From LMUY01 sp964247705 (GTDB lineage Bacteria; Pseudomonadota; Alphaproteobacteria; Acetobacterales; Acetobacteraceae), in NCBI GenBank assembly GCA_964247705.1, contig CAXTVQ010000007.1, positions 30,954-94,953 on the forward strand: DNA of 64,000 nucleotides, given 5' to 3'. Shown in pieces: positions 17,167-25,618 of this stretch; within the stretch, counting starts at the first letter, position 1, and every line of letters starts with the position of its first letter. A program made the position numbers and the translations under genes. The notes under the pieces were generated by a model. That model saw nothing but the letters and a program-made list of their open reading frames with translations. It did not search any database and was not told where the DNA came from.

Positions 17167-17907
17167 TTAGCCCTGGTGCTGGGTCAGCTTGTCGATGGCG
17201 GATTGTTCGCGCTGGCCCTCGGCCTCCACGAACTGGCTGATGAACTGGAACTCGCGCAGATCGTTCATCATACGTGTCGTTTCGGCCACGGGTTGAACGT
17301 TGCTCTCCTCCAGTGCCCCGGCAACGACCTTGGGCTGCGTCACCGGCGTGGTCGGCGTGTCGGCGTTGAGCAGCCGGTCCCCGAGCAGGTGCATGCGGTT
17401 CGCATCGGCCGGCTGTACCACGCCGATCTTGCCCAGTCTCCCGTTCTCGCTGGAAAGCGTGCCGTCCCCCGCGACCTGCAGCGCCGTGTCCGCCGCCGCG
17501 ACCCGCACCGGCTTGCCCGTCGTGTCCAGCAGCGCGTTGCCGTCAGCGTCCGCCACCGTGCCGTCCGCCTGCAGCTCGAACCGGCCGGCACGGGTCAGCA
17601 TCGGGCCGGCCTTGCTCTGCACGGTGAAGAAACCTGGGCCGGTGATCGCCAGGTCCAGCGGGTTGGCGGTGTGGCTGAGTGCCCCGGCCGCTTGGTCCCG
17701 GTAGGTGGCGCGGTCCTGGGTGTAGGCCAGCACGCGCCCGCCCCGCACGGAGTCGGTGCCGGACTGACGGCTCAGCCAGTCGGCGAACAGCGTGCGCTGG
17801 GTCTTGAAGCCGGGCGTGTCGGCGTTGGCGATGTTGGTCGCGGTGACGTCCATCGCCCGTTGTTGGGCCACGAGGCGGGAAAGCGCGACGGTCGAGGCGT
17901 TCTGCAT
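17167..17907 (-). CDS. flgF: Proximal rod protein
   Basis: 246 residues starting MQNASTVALSRLVAQQRAMDVTATNIANADTPGFK, the expected FlgF N-terminus, and ending with the helical VAETTRMMNDLREFQFISQFV. The ATG at 17907 was chosen over an in-frame start at 17946 because the latter lies within the sigma-54 promoter and would precede the transcription start. First gene of flgF-flgG-flgA-flgH. Confidence 0.95.
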   Translation of the reverse strand: MQNASTVALSRLVAQQRAMDVTATNIANADTPGFKTQRTLFADWLSRQSGTDSVRGGRVLAYTQDRATYRDQAAGALSHTANPLDLAITGPGFFTVQSKAGPMLTRAGRFELQADGTVADADGNALLDTTGKPVRVAAADTALQVAGDGTLSSENGRLGKIGVVQPADANRMHLLGDRLLNADTPTTPVTQPKVVAGALEESNVQPVAETTRMMNDLREFQFISQFVEAEGQREQSAIDKLTQHQG

Positions 17908-17942
17908 TGGGGTGGCATCCAGTCCGTTCGCTACGGCCTTCC

Positions 17943-17957
17943 GCAAGCCATGTGCCA
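17943..17957 (-). promoter_or_regulatory. Sigma-54 promoter of flgFGAH operon
   Basis: On the minus strand TGGCACATGGCTTGC, a full TGGCAC-N5-TTGC match with 10 bases between GG and GC. The predicted start is about 24 bases upstream of the flgF ATG. Same architecture as the flgI promoter. Confidence 0.8.
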
Positions 17958-18146
17958 GCGTGTCCGCATTGGTTTCCGGCCTGAAAGCGCCGGAGCAGCT
18001 AGGGGCGCAACATGCCCTCCGGCAGATCCTGCCGGGTCAACACGTCCAGCGCTGCCCCGCCAACCCGCGAGTGCCGGGTGAAGCGCGTTCGATCTTCCGG
18101 ATAAGGTGCGAGTTACGTGCGCACGGTAATACCTGTGGAGGCAGCC

Positions 18147-18383
18147 ATGGTGGTTTTGGCAGTCGCGATTGCTGCGGCTTGGGCGATCATGCTGGGAGCC
18201 GCCTATCTGGGGCGCGCCATCCTTCGGCTCGGCAGGGCCAAGGCGGTTGGGTTGGTAGCCGCATCATACCTGCTCTGCGCGGCGCTTACGCTCGTTTGGT
18301 TCGGCTTCGGGTTGTCGGGTCTGCTCGGCATCACCGGATTGCTGCTGCCTTGCGCGATGGCTTTCCTGCTGGTGGCCTACTGA
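18147..18383 (+). CDS. Small hypothetical membrane protein
   Basis: 78-residue protein with three hydrophobic stretches (about residues 3-22, 32-50 and 53-75) and little else. The ATG at 18147 has GGAGG with 6-base spacing, a strong reason to accept it as a gene; an in-frame GTG at 18117 is the alternative. It lies between divergent flgF and fliL. I recognise no family. A flagellar role is suggested only by position. Confidence 0.55.
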   Translation: MVVLAVAIAAAWAIMLGAAYLGRAILRLGRAKAVGLVAASYLLCAALTLVWFGFGLSGLLGITGLLLPCAMAFLLVAY

Positions 18384-18456
18384 GCCTGCCGAAGCCGTTT
18401 CCCTCTTGTTAACCCTTCTGGCCCACACTCCCCTAAGCGAAATCGGGGTAGGTTCC

Positions 18457-18987
18457 ATGAGTGCTGCTGCAGCGACCGCGGGGAAGGCGGACCCCGCCAA
18501 GGACGGCTCGGCAGGCAAGAAGGGCGGCAAGAAAAAGCTGATTCTGCTCGCCGTGCCGCTCCTGCTGATCGCGATCGGCGCCGGGCTCTGGTTCACCGGG
18601 ATCCTGCCCGGCCTACTGGGCATGTCTCACCCCCCGGCCGCCGCGGCCGACGAGCATGGGGCGAAGGAGGCGGGGCCCCACGTGCCCGTCTTCGTCGAAC
18701 TGCCGGAGATGGTTGCCAACCTGAACGCACCTGGCCGCCGCGCGTCCTTCGTCAAGATCCAGGCGAGGGTAGAGCTGGCCAAAGCGGAGGACCAGGCAGC
18801 TTTCACTGCCGCCCAACCCCGCGTGATCGACCTGTTCCAAACCTACCTGCGGGAGATGCGGCCTGAAGAACTGCGCGGCTCGGCCGGGACGTATCGCCTG
18901 CGGGAGGAGTTGATCACCCGCGCCAACATCGCCGTCGCCCCGGCTCGGGTCGTGGATGTGCTGTTCACTGAGCTTCTTGTCCAATGA
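18457..18987 (+). CDS. fliL: Flagellar basal body-associated protein FliL
   Basis: 176 residues: cytoplasmic Lys/Gly-rich N-terminus (KKGGKKK), one membrane helix at about 29-48, and a periplasmic domain with PVFVELPEMVANLNAPGRRASFVKIQARVEL and the LRGSAGTYRLREELITRAN segment typical of FliL. It associates with the stator and supports torque. The ATG at 18457 places the helix correctly. It overlaps fliM by 4 bases and heads the coupled run fliL-fliM-DUF6468-motE-like-cheY-cheZ-TPR. Confidence 0.9.
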   Translation: MSAAAATAGKADPAKDGSAGKKGGKKKLILLAVPLLLIAIGAGLWFTGILPGLLGMSHPPAAAADEHGAKEAGPHVPVFVELPEMVANLNAPGRRASFVKIQARVELAKAEDQAAFTAAQPRVIDLFQTYLREMRPEELRGSAGTYRLREELITRANIAVAPARVVDVLFTELLVQ

Positions 18988-20024
18988 GCGGTAGTGACGA
19001 GGCGCTGGCGTCTGCGTGGGCCGCCGACACTGGGGCCACTGGCGAATCTGCTTCACCTGCGAGGGTGTTGAACCAAGCGGAAATCGACAGCCTCCTAGGC
19101 TTCGATGACGGCCCCGCCTCTGAGGATAGCCGGTCCGGCATCCACCGCATCATCTCCTCCGGCCTCGTCTCCTACGAACGCCTGCCGATGCTGGAGATCG
19201 TGTTCGACCGGCTGGTCCGCATCATGTCCACCAGCCTGCGCAACTTCACGTCCGACAACGTAGACGTCTCGATAGACAACATCTTGTCGTTGCGGTTCGG
19301 CGACTACCTGAACTCGATCCCCCTGCCGGCCATGCTCGCCGTGTTCAAGGCTGAGGAATGGGACAATTACGGCCTCATGGTCGTGGACTCGGCGATGATC
19401 TATTCGATCGTGGACGTGCTGCTCGGTGGCCGCCGCGGGACGGCAGCCATGCGGATCGAAGGACGGCCCTACACCACGATCGAGCGCACTCTGGTCGAAC
19501 GGCTGATCCAAGTCGTGCTGGCAGACCTCTCGGCCAGCTTCGATCCGCTTTGCCCGGTGACGTTCAAATTTGAGCGGCTCGAGGTCAATCCGCGCTTCGC
19601 CACGATCAGCCGCCTATCCAACGCCGCGGTGCTCGCCCGGCTACGGGTGGACATGGAAGACCGTGGCGGCCGGATGGAGCTGCTGCTTCCTTACGCCACG
19701 CTCGAGCCGGTGCGCGAGTTGCTGCTCCAGCAATTCATGGGCGAGAAATTCGGCCGCGACAGCATTTGGGAGACCCACCTGGCCGAGGAGCTATGGGCCA
19801 CGGACGTCGATATCGATGTCGTCCTGGACGAGCAAGTGATGAGCTTGGCGGACGTGATGGCATTGCAGCCGGGTAGCCAAATCGTACTGGGCAGTAGCCC
19901 GGGTAGCCCCGTCCAGTTGCGCTGCGGCGCCGTGACCTTGTTCGAGGGACGTGTAGGTCGCCGCAAGAACCGGGTCGCTGTGCGGATCGAGCAAGAGGTC
20001 GCGCAATTGCCGCGGCAGGCTTGA
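18984..20024 (+). CDS. fliM: Flagellar motor switch protein FliM
   Basis: 346 residues. The CheY-binding peptide LNQAEIDSLLGF is at 29-40. The middle CheC-like domain has GDYLNSIPLPAMLAVFKAEEWDNYGLMVVDSAMIYSIVDVLLGG, and the C-terminal SpoA domain includes LQPGSQIVLGSSPGSPVQLRCG. It receives CheY-P and sets rotation direction; the co-encoded cheY and cheZ fit this. fliN and fliG are not in the window. Confidence 0.96.
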   Translation: MSGSDEALASAWAADTGATGESASPARVLNQAEIDSLLGFDDGPASEDSRSGIHRIISSGLVSYERLPMLEIVFDRLVRIMSTSLRNFTSDNVDVSIDNILSLRFGDYLNSIPLPAMLAVFKAEEWDNYGLMVVDSAMIYSIVDVLLGGRRGTAAMRIEGRPYTTIERTLVERLIQVVLADLSASFDPLCPVTFKFERLEVNPRFATISRLSNAAVLARLRVDMEDRGGRMELLLPYATLEPVRELLLQQFMGEKFGRDSIWETHLAEELWATDVDIDVVLDEQVMSLADVMALQPGSQIVLGSSPGSPVQLRCGAVTLFEGRVGRRKNRVAVRIEQEVAQLPRQA

Positions 20025-20037
20025 AGGAGCGCAAGGC

Positions 20038-20484
20038 ATGGGCGGCTGGCAAGTCCTTCTTGAACTCGGGTTGATTGGGCTTCTCGGGGCGACGTTGTTC
20101 CATGCGCTGCGGCTCGAACGGGCTCTAGGTGTCATCCGCCGCGACCGTGTGGAGCTACAGATCTTGCTGCAAGGCTTCAACGACAGCACGCGCCAAGCGG
20201 AACACGCCACCGAACGCCTACGTGGCGCGGCGGAAGGCGCTGGTCGGCACGTCACCCGGCAGATTGAGGCAGCGGCCACCCTGAAGGACGACCTTGTCGC
20301 TCTGATCGACCGCGGCGAGAGGCTTGCAGACCGGATGGACGATCTTGTTCGGACCAATCGCGAACCCGAGATGCCGCTCCGCCGTCAAGTCTCGGCTGAG
20401 CCCGATCTCGCCGCCACGGCCGCAATCCGCGTCCGCAGCCAAGCCGAGCGTGATCTGCTCCGTGCACTCAAGGTCACCCGGTGA
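20038..20484 (+). CDS. DUF6468-type flagellar cluster protein
   Basis: 148 residues: an N-terminal membrane helix (about 5-22), then a long amphipathic helical or coiled-coil region (about 28-105) and a polar C-terminus. This arrangement directly after fliM in Alphaproteobacteria corresponds to DUF6468 proteins of unknown function. The stop overlaps the next ATG by one base. It could be a motor-associated membrane anchor; no catalytic motif is visible. Confidence 0.7.
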   Translation: MGGWQVLLELGLIGLLGATLFHALRLERALGVIRRDRVELQILLQGFNDSTRQAEHATERLRGAAEGAGRHVTRQIEAAATLKDDLVALIDRGERLADRMDDLVRTNREPEMPLRRQVSAEPDLAATAAIRVRSQAERDLLRALKVTR

Positions 20485-21176
20485 TGCGCCTTCGCTTACT
20501 GCCGATCACGATCGGAGTCGGCGGGCTTCTGCTCGTCAGCAAGTCGGTGGCCTTGATAGCGCCCTACCTCCCGGGGAACCCGGCCGTCTATGAGGTGGTC
20601 GTCCCACTGGCTGCAGCCACAGAGACGAGCCATCCGGCTCCGCCCCCCTCAGCTTCACGGCCGCCAAGTCCCGCACCCGCGTCAGCGATTGCCTCTAAGC
20701 CAAGTGATCCGCCACCCCCCGTCATCAGCGATGAGGAACGCCAGCTACTGCAGGACCTGCGAGCCCGGCGCAACGAGCTAGAAGCGCGGGAGCGGACGCT
20801 GGTCGAACGGGAAGGCGTGCTGAACGCCGCCGAGCAACGCATCGTCGCCCGGGCCGCCGAACTCGGCGCGTTGCAGACGAAGCTCGAGCAATTGGAGAAG
20901 AACCGCGTCCAACGGGATGACGCCAACTGGGCCGGTCTCGTGAAAGTCTACGAGACGATGAAGCCGCGCGATGCCGCTGCGATCTTCGCCGACATGGACA
21001 TGGCGGTGCTGCTCCAGATCACTGACCGTATGCGTGAAGCCAAAATGGCCCCCATCTTCGGAGCTATGCCGCCGGACCGCGCACGCCTGATCACGGCACA
21101 ACTGGCCGCCAAACGTAGCCGAGCCACAACGCTTGATCATCCTGAAACGACAGACGAAGGATCGCCCCGCCCATGA
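20484..21176 (+). CDS. MotE-like periplasmic motor protein
   Basis: 230 residues: signal-anchor helix at about 6-25, Pro/Ser-rich linker (45-75), coiled coil (about 80-140), then an MgtE-N/FliG-like domain beginning WAGLVKVYETMKPRDAAAIFADMDMAVLLQITDRMREAKMAPIFGAM. The same architecture is known for MotE, which helps MotC/MotB in Rhizobia. ATG 20484 (TGATG overlap) is preferred to the adjacent GTG at 20481. It is probably a stator or rod chaperone in the periplasm; the partner is unproven. Confidence 0.75.
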   Translation: MRLRLLPITIGVGGLLLVSKSVALIAPYLPGNPAVYEVVVPLAAATETSHPAPPPSASRPPSPAPASAIASKPSDPPPPVISDEERQLLQDLRARRNELEARERTLVEREGVLNAAEQRIVARAAELGALQTKLEQLEKNRVQRDDANWAGLVKVYETMKPRDAAAIFADMDMAVLLQITDRMREAKMAPIFGAMPPDRARLITAQLAAKRSRATTLDHPETTDEGSPRP

Positions 21177-21556
21177 TCGATACATCGACAGGTGTCCTGA
21201 TCGTCGATGACTACAAGACGATGCTGCGGATCGTCCGCAATCTCCTGAAGCAGATCAACTTCCACAATGTCCAGGAAGCGAGTGACGGGGTCCAAGCACT
21301 CGAGACGTTGCGCTCCGGTGACTTCGGGCTAGTCATCAGCGACTGGAACATGGCCCCGATGACCGGCCTGGAACTCCTACAGGAAGTCCGAGCGGATACT
21401 CGCTTGCACAAAACTCCGTTCATCATGATCACGGCCGAGAGCAAGACGGAAAACGTGATCGCGGCTAAGCAGGCCGGGGTCAGCAACTACATCGTCAAGC
21501 CATTCAACTCCGAAATACTGCAGGCCAAGATCGAGATGGTGCTCGACCGTGGTTAG
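21173..21556 (+). CDS. cheY: CheY-type single-domain response regulator
   Basis: 127-residue receiver domain with all key residues: Asp12-Asp13, phosphoacceptor Asp57 (ISDWNM), Thr88 (ITAES) and Lys109 (VKPF). No output domain, so it most likely acts by binding FliM, encoded three genes upstream. Followed immediately by cheZ, a common CheY/CheZ pairing. Its ATG overlaps the motE-like stop by 4 bases. It is closer to the CheY3-like motor-binding type than to an adaptor, judged by context only. Confidence 0.92.
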   Translation: MIDTSTGVLIVDDYKTMLRIVRNLLKQINFHNVQEASDGVQALETLRSGDFGLVISDWNMAPMTGLELLQEVRADTRLHKTPFIMITAESKTENVIAAKQAGVSNYIVKPFNSEILQAKIEMVLDRG

Positions 21557-22115
21557 CGGTAACGGCCTTGAAGGCTATCTTGCTGCCGTCCAACGCCGTT
21601 GCACTCTCACCACCATGAGGCAATCGACAGCAGAGGAGTACGCGGCGCTGTTATCTGAGGTAAGGGCACTTGCCGATTACATCGATTACGTGAGGCGGGA
21701 ACTTGCGGTCCTCGGTGCGGACGAAATCGTGGCGCGTCATGTTCCGGCTGCCGCCGACGAACTCGATGCGATCGTGACACATACCGCTGCCGCGACAGGC
21801 ACCATCCTGGACGTGTGCGAGTCTTTGGAGCAAGCGCACGGGACCTCCGTCGACCGGACTGTAATCAGTGCGGCGACTGCACGTATCTACGAAGCTTGTT
21901 CTTTCCAGGACATCACCGGACAACGCGTGGCTAAAGTCGTCCGGACCTTGCAACTCGTGGAGGAGAGGGTTGCAGCGATCTTGATGGTTTTCGGAGAGAC
22001 AGGCCGAGTTCGGGACCTTCCTATACAGCCGATGACGCTGGTCAACGGCCCACAGCGCCCATCCGCCGCGATGAATCAGCAGGCGATTGATGACCTTATG
22101 GCAGCACGCGGGTGA
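21549..22115 (+). CDS. cheZ: CheZ-type CheY-P phosphatase
   Basis: 188 residues, nearly all helical. The diagnostic active-site segment is SFQDITGQRVAKVV, with Asp121 and Gln125 equivalent to the catalytic pair of E. coli CheZ. It dephosphorylates CheY-P and so resets the motor. The GTG start at 21549 lies inside the end of cheY (8-base overlap), consistent with coupling. No chemoreceptor, cheA or cheW gene is in the window. Confidence 0.88.
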   Translation: MVSGNGLEGYLAAVQRRCTLTTMRQSTAEEYAALLSEVRALADYIDYVRRELAVLGADEIVARHVPAAADELDAIVTHTAAATGTILDVCESLEQAHGTSVDRTVISAATARIYEACSFQDITGQRVAKVVRTLQLVEERVAAILMVFGETGRVRDLPIQPMTLVNGPQRPSAAMNQQAIDDLMAARG

Positions 22116-25009
22116 GGCTCGCCTTAACCGCTCTGCCGCTGCTCGCCAGCGTCTCGGCGGCAGCGCAGCCCGTGATCGTAAGGCTTGGCACGCATGAGGG
22201 TTTTGGACGGGTCGTCTTCGAATTTCCGACCACGCCGACCTACTCGATCGAACGGTCTGGCAAGACGATTGTGCTGCACTTCCCAGGAGCCGGCGACGTG
22301 CCGGACGCACCTGGCTCGGCGCGGAACATTGCCGCCGTCACCGGCGGTGGAGACATGGCGACGATCACGATAGCACCAGGAGCGAGGCTTCGGACGCTAC
22401 GCATCGGCAGTCGTGTCGTGATCGACGTGTCTGATCCCGATGCTAGATCATCACCTAGCCGCGCAGCCCCGAGCAGGCCCGAAGCAGCACCTCCTACCGC
22501 ACATGGTTCGCCGGGTCCGTCAGTGTCTGCGGTGCCGCCGACTACGACAAGCAGCGCCGTCAGCCCGCCACCACCCGCAGTGCCCGCGCCCGGCAGCCCG
22601 TTGGCCGCGCCGCCGTCGACCGTGGCTGCACCAGGCGTGCCGAGAGCGGCAGCTCCGGCTTCCTCCATTCCGGCAGCACCCGCGCCTGCCACGGCTGCGC
22701 CCGATACGCCTCCTCCACCAAATTCGCCGCCGCAGACGACACTCGCACTTGCTGTGACGACCACCCCGGCCGTCCCGGGTGCCAAGGATCGCATGGTCGT
22801 CTTGCCTTTCGGCCCCGATGTGGCAGCGGCGTCGTTCCGGCATGGTCAAGAAGCCTGGATCGTTTTCGACGACAGGCGGCCGCTGGATCTGCACGAGGTC
22901 GCTGAAGACCCGGTCTTCGCCGGCGCGGCCGTCGAGCTTCTGCCCTCGGCGACGTTGTTGCGATTCAAAATCCCCGCAGGCTACGCAGTGCTCTTGCATC
23001 GCCGTGCTGACGGCTGGTCCTTGATCGGCAAGGAAGGCACTGTCGGCGACCCTGTTGTGATGCCGGCGGTTCGTTCAACGCGGTTGCTCTTCCCGGTTGC
23101 CTCGCCGGATCAGGTGGTGGTCGTGCCGAATACGGATACAGGCCGAAACCTACTCGTCGGTACGCTGAAAGCGGCCGGGCCCGGTGTGCCCGTCACGTTC
23201 AAGGTTCCGGAGTTCATGGTAGGGCCGAGTTGGCAAGGGGTCGTCGTGGAACCCGCGTCAGACCGTACTGTCATGCACGCGACGCCAGAGGGTTTCGCTA
23301 TCGAGACCGGCTCGGAACTGTCGCTGCTGCTCGAAAACGGGGCCGCTTTGGCGAGTGCCGCCCTTCTGACCCGGCGGTTCGACCTACCGACGGATCCCGT
23401 CCCCGTATTGCTGCGCCGCCTCCAGTCCCAAGTGCAGGAAGCCGGACAGGCCGCTCCACAATCCCGGTTGAGCGCACGCAAGGCAGCAGCACAGACGATG
23501 CTGGCACTAGGCTTGGGGCCCGAGGCGCAATCGCTCCTCCGTTTGGCTGTCAACGAGGATCCTCGGGCCGCAATGGATGCCGACCTGGCTGGGCTGACAG
23601 CGATCGCTGCCTTACTCAGTGGTCGCCCTCAGGAGGCTGGAGGCCTTGATAACCAGGAGTTGTCGGGCAGTGACGAGATAAGGCTGTGGCATGCGGTACA
23701 ACTTGCGATGGTGGATGAGGCGTCGGCAGAGGCGGCGCAGGCCTTCGCGGCGACGGCGCCACTCGTGTTTGCCTATCCAACCGCATTGCGGACTCGCTTG
23801 TTGCCGCTTGTGGCAGAGACGATGATTGCCGGTGGCGCTTTGCCCGCTGCAGACGCCATTCTCGCCCGTTTGCCGGAAGACCCTTTGCTTGCCTTCGCTC
23901 GTGCAGCACGGCTTGAACAGAAAGGCGACACGGCCGCTGCGCTCACGCTTTACGACGCGTTAGCCGCCGGTCGTGACAGGTTGGCAAGCGCAAGAGCTGC
24001 CACCCGGGCCGTCTTACTCCGTTTATCTTCGGGAGCGCTTACGCCGGGTGACGCGGCCGAGGCTTTGGAACGGGGTTTTGGCGATTGGCGAGGCGATGCC
24101 AGGGAACGCGATCTGAGACTGCGCACAGCAGACATCGCCGCCCAAGCTGGCAAATGGCGCAAGGCGGTTGCCATCCTAAGGGAAACCGCTCAGCTTTTTC
24201 CGGACGACGCAACGGTCATTGGCGCGAAGCTCACGGCGATACTGAGCGACCTGCTTCACGGCCCTGGCGCATCAAGCATACCGCCACTCGACTTGGTGGC
24301 GCTTGCCGAGGAGAACTCGTCGGCTTTCGCCAAGGCGGACTCACCGGACACCCTGCTTCTACTTGCTGACAAATTGACGTCGCTCGACCTGCCGTCACGT
24401 GCTGGGCCGGTGATCGAACAGTTAGCCGCCTCTTTGCCATCAGGGCCGAACCGGGCAGCCTTGGGCGCCCGCTTGGCTAGTCTGCGGTTAGGCGAAGGCG
24501 ATGGAGTTGGCGCGATGGCGGCGCTCGCGACGACGACTGCTGCCGACCTTGCCCCTGACATTCAGGGTCAACGTGGTCTCTTGGACGCACGAGCCCATGC
24601 GATGGCGCACGATACGGCCGGCGCGATCGCGATCCTGGCCACCCTCGGCACCCAAGCGGCGGACGAACTTCGCGCCAAGTTGCTTGGCGACGATGCTGAT
24701 TGGCACGGTGCAGCGTCTGCGCTCGCAGACTTGGCGGCGCGCAGCCTCCCGGAAAGAGGTCCACTATCGCCCGCGCAGGAGGACCTTCTACTTCGCTTGG
24801 CTTCGACGCAATCCCGCGCCGGCGACGATGCGGCGCTGATCGCACTTGGGCGGAGGCAGGCGGGGCGAATGTCTGGCGCAAGGGCAGACATGTTCCGGTT
24901 GCTCACGTCCGCACCTGTCACGAGTGTCTCGGAGTTGCGCCGCGCTGGAGGCGAGTTGGCTCTAGCGCGCTCCGTCCCGACCGCTCTCGCCGCCGTCGGC
25001 ACAAGATGA
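22112..25009 (+). CDS. Large exported AMIN-like/TPR-solenoid protein of the flagellar operon
   Basis: 965 residues. Sec signal (MRLALTALPLLASVSAAAQP), then an AMIN-like beta-rich part (about 21-110), a Pro/Ala/Ser linker (about 112-215), a second beta-rich part (about 225-430) and a C-terminal Ala/Leu-rich helical solenoid (about 440-965) with TPR-like pairs. The GTG at 22112 overlaps the cheZ stop, so it is the seventh gene of the fliL run. I recognise no named protein. The domain reading is by eye; a periplasmic scaffold for the motor is a plausible guess. Confidence 0.75.
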   Translation: MRLALTALPLLASVSAAAQPVIVRLGTHEGFGRVVFEFPTTPTYSIERSGKTIVLHFPGAGDVPDAPGSARNIAAVTGGGDMATITIAPGARLRTLRIGSRVVIDVSDPDARSSPSRAAPSRPEAAPPTAHGSPGPSVSAVPPTTTSSAVSPPPPAVPAPGSPLAAPPSTVAAPGVPRAAAPASSIPAAPAPATAAPDTPPPPNSPPQTTLALAVTTTPAVPGAKDRMVVLPFGPDVAAASFRHGQEAWIVFDDRRPLDLHEVAEDPVFAGAAVELLPSATLLRFKIPAGYAVLLHRRADGWSLIGKEGTVGDPVVMPAVRSTRLLFPVASPDQVVVVPNTDTGRNLLVGTLKAAGPGVPVTFKVPEFMVGPSWQGVVVEPASDRTVMHATPEGFAIETGSELSLLLENGAALASAALLTRRFDLPTDPVPVLLRRLQSQVQEAGQAAPQSRLSARKAAAQTMLALGLGPEAQSLLRLAVNEDPRAAMDADLAGLTAIAALLSGRPQEAGGLDNQELSGSDEIRLWHAVQLAMVDEASAEAAQAFAATAPLVFAYPTALRTRLLPLVAETMIAGGALPAADAILARLPEDPLLAFARAARLEQKGDTAAALTLYDALAAGRDRLASARAATRAVLLRLSSGALTPGDAAEALERGFGDWRGDARERDLRLRTADIAAQAGKWRKAVAILRETAQLFPDDATVIGAKLTAILSDLLHGPGASSIPPLDLVALAEENSSAFAKADSPDTLLLLADKLTSLDLPSRAGPVIEQLAASLPSGPNRAALGARLASLRLGEGDGVGAMAALATTTAADLAPDIQGQRGLLDARAHAMAHDTAGAIAILATLGTQAADELRAKLLGDDADWHGAASALADLAARSLPERGPLSPAQEDLLLRLASTQSRAGDDAALIALGRRQAGRMSGARADMFRLLTSAPVTSVSELRRAGGELALARSVPTALAAVGTR

Positions 25010-25139
25010 CATTGTGGGCTCGTCGTCCATAAACGCGGAATATGACTTGCGCCGGGGGATCAGTAGCCCTATTTCCCGCGTCCTGGCCCAAGGGGACGAC
25101 CTTCGTCCAACAGGCTATCTACTGGTTTGGGGGTACGTG

Positions 25140-25604
25140 ATGAACGCACTTGCTCAACTGGGGATGGTCTCGGAGCTTCCGAGCGAGAACCAGACGACAA
25201 TCGCGACTCTTCCTGATTACGAGGGGGAGGATCGGAAGGACTACTTTGTCGAGAAGGATGGGGAACGGTTCGCCGGGACGCACCTGCTCGCTGACCTGTG
25301 GGGTGCGGAGAACCTCTCCGATCCAGTGCACATCGATTCGGCGCTGCGGGAGGCGGCAATACGGGCCGGGGCGACGATATTGCACAGTCATTTCCATCAT
25401 TTTACGCCAAACGGTGGTGTATCGGGCGTGGTCGTGTTAGCCGAGAGCCACATCTCCATCCATACGTGGCCTGAGCGGCAATTCGCCGCCGTTGACATAT
25501 TCATGTGTGGTTGCTGCAACCCGCATGACGCTATTCCGGTGTTGCAGGAGGCGTTTTCACCAGACCGTGTCGATCTGGATGAGCAACGTCGGGGCAAATT
25601 TTAA
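25140..25604 (+). CDS. speD: S-adenosylmethionine decarboxylase proenzyme
   Basis: 154 residues, class 1B (SpeH-like) AdoMetDC. The self-cleavage site is Glu102-Ser103 in LAESHISIHTWPE, generating the pyruvoyl group from Ser103; His108 and Cys123 (MCGCC) are the other processing and catalytic residues. It supplies aminopropyl groups for spermidine. The ATG at 25140 gives the expected length; a longer ORF to 25014 has no support. speE follows 14 bases later. Confidence 0.93.
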   Translation: MNALAQLGMVSELPSENQTTIATLPDYEGEDRKDYFVEKDGERFAGTHLLADLWGAENLSDPVHIDSALREAAIRAGATILHSHFHHFTPNGGVSGVVVLAESHISIHTWPERQFAAVDIFMCGCCNPHDAIPVLQEAFSPDRVDLDEQRRGKF

Positions 25605-25618
25605 CCGGTTGCCAGCCG

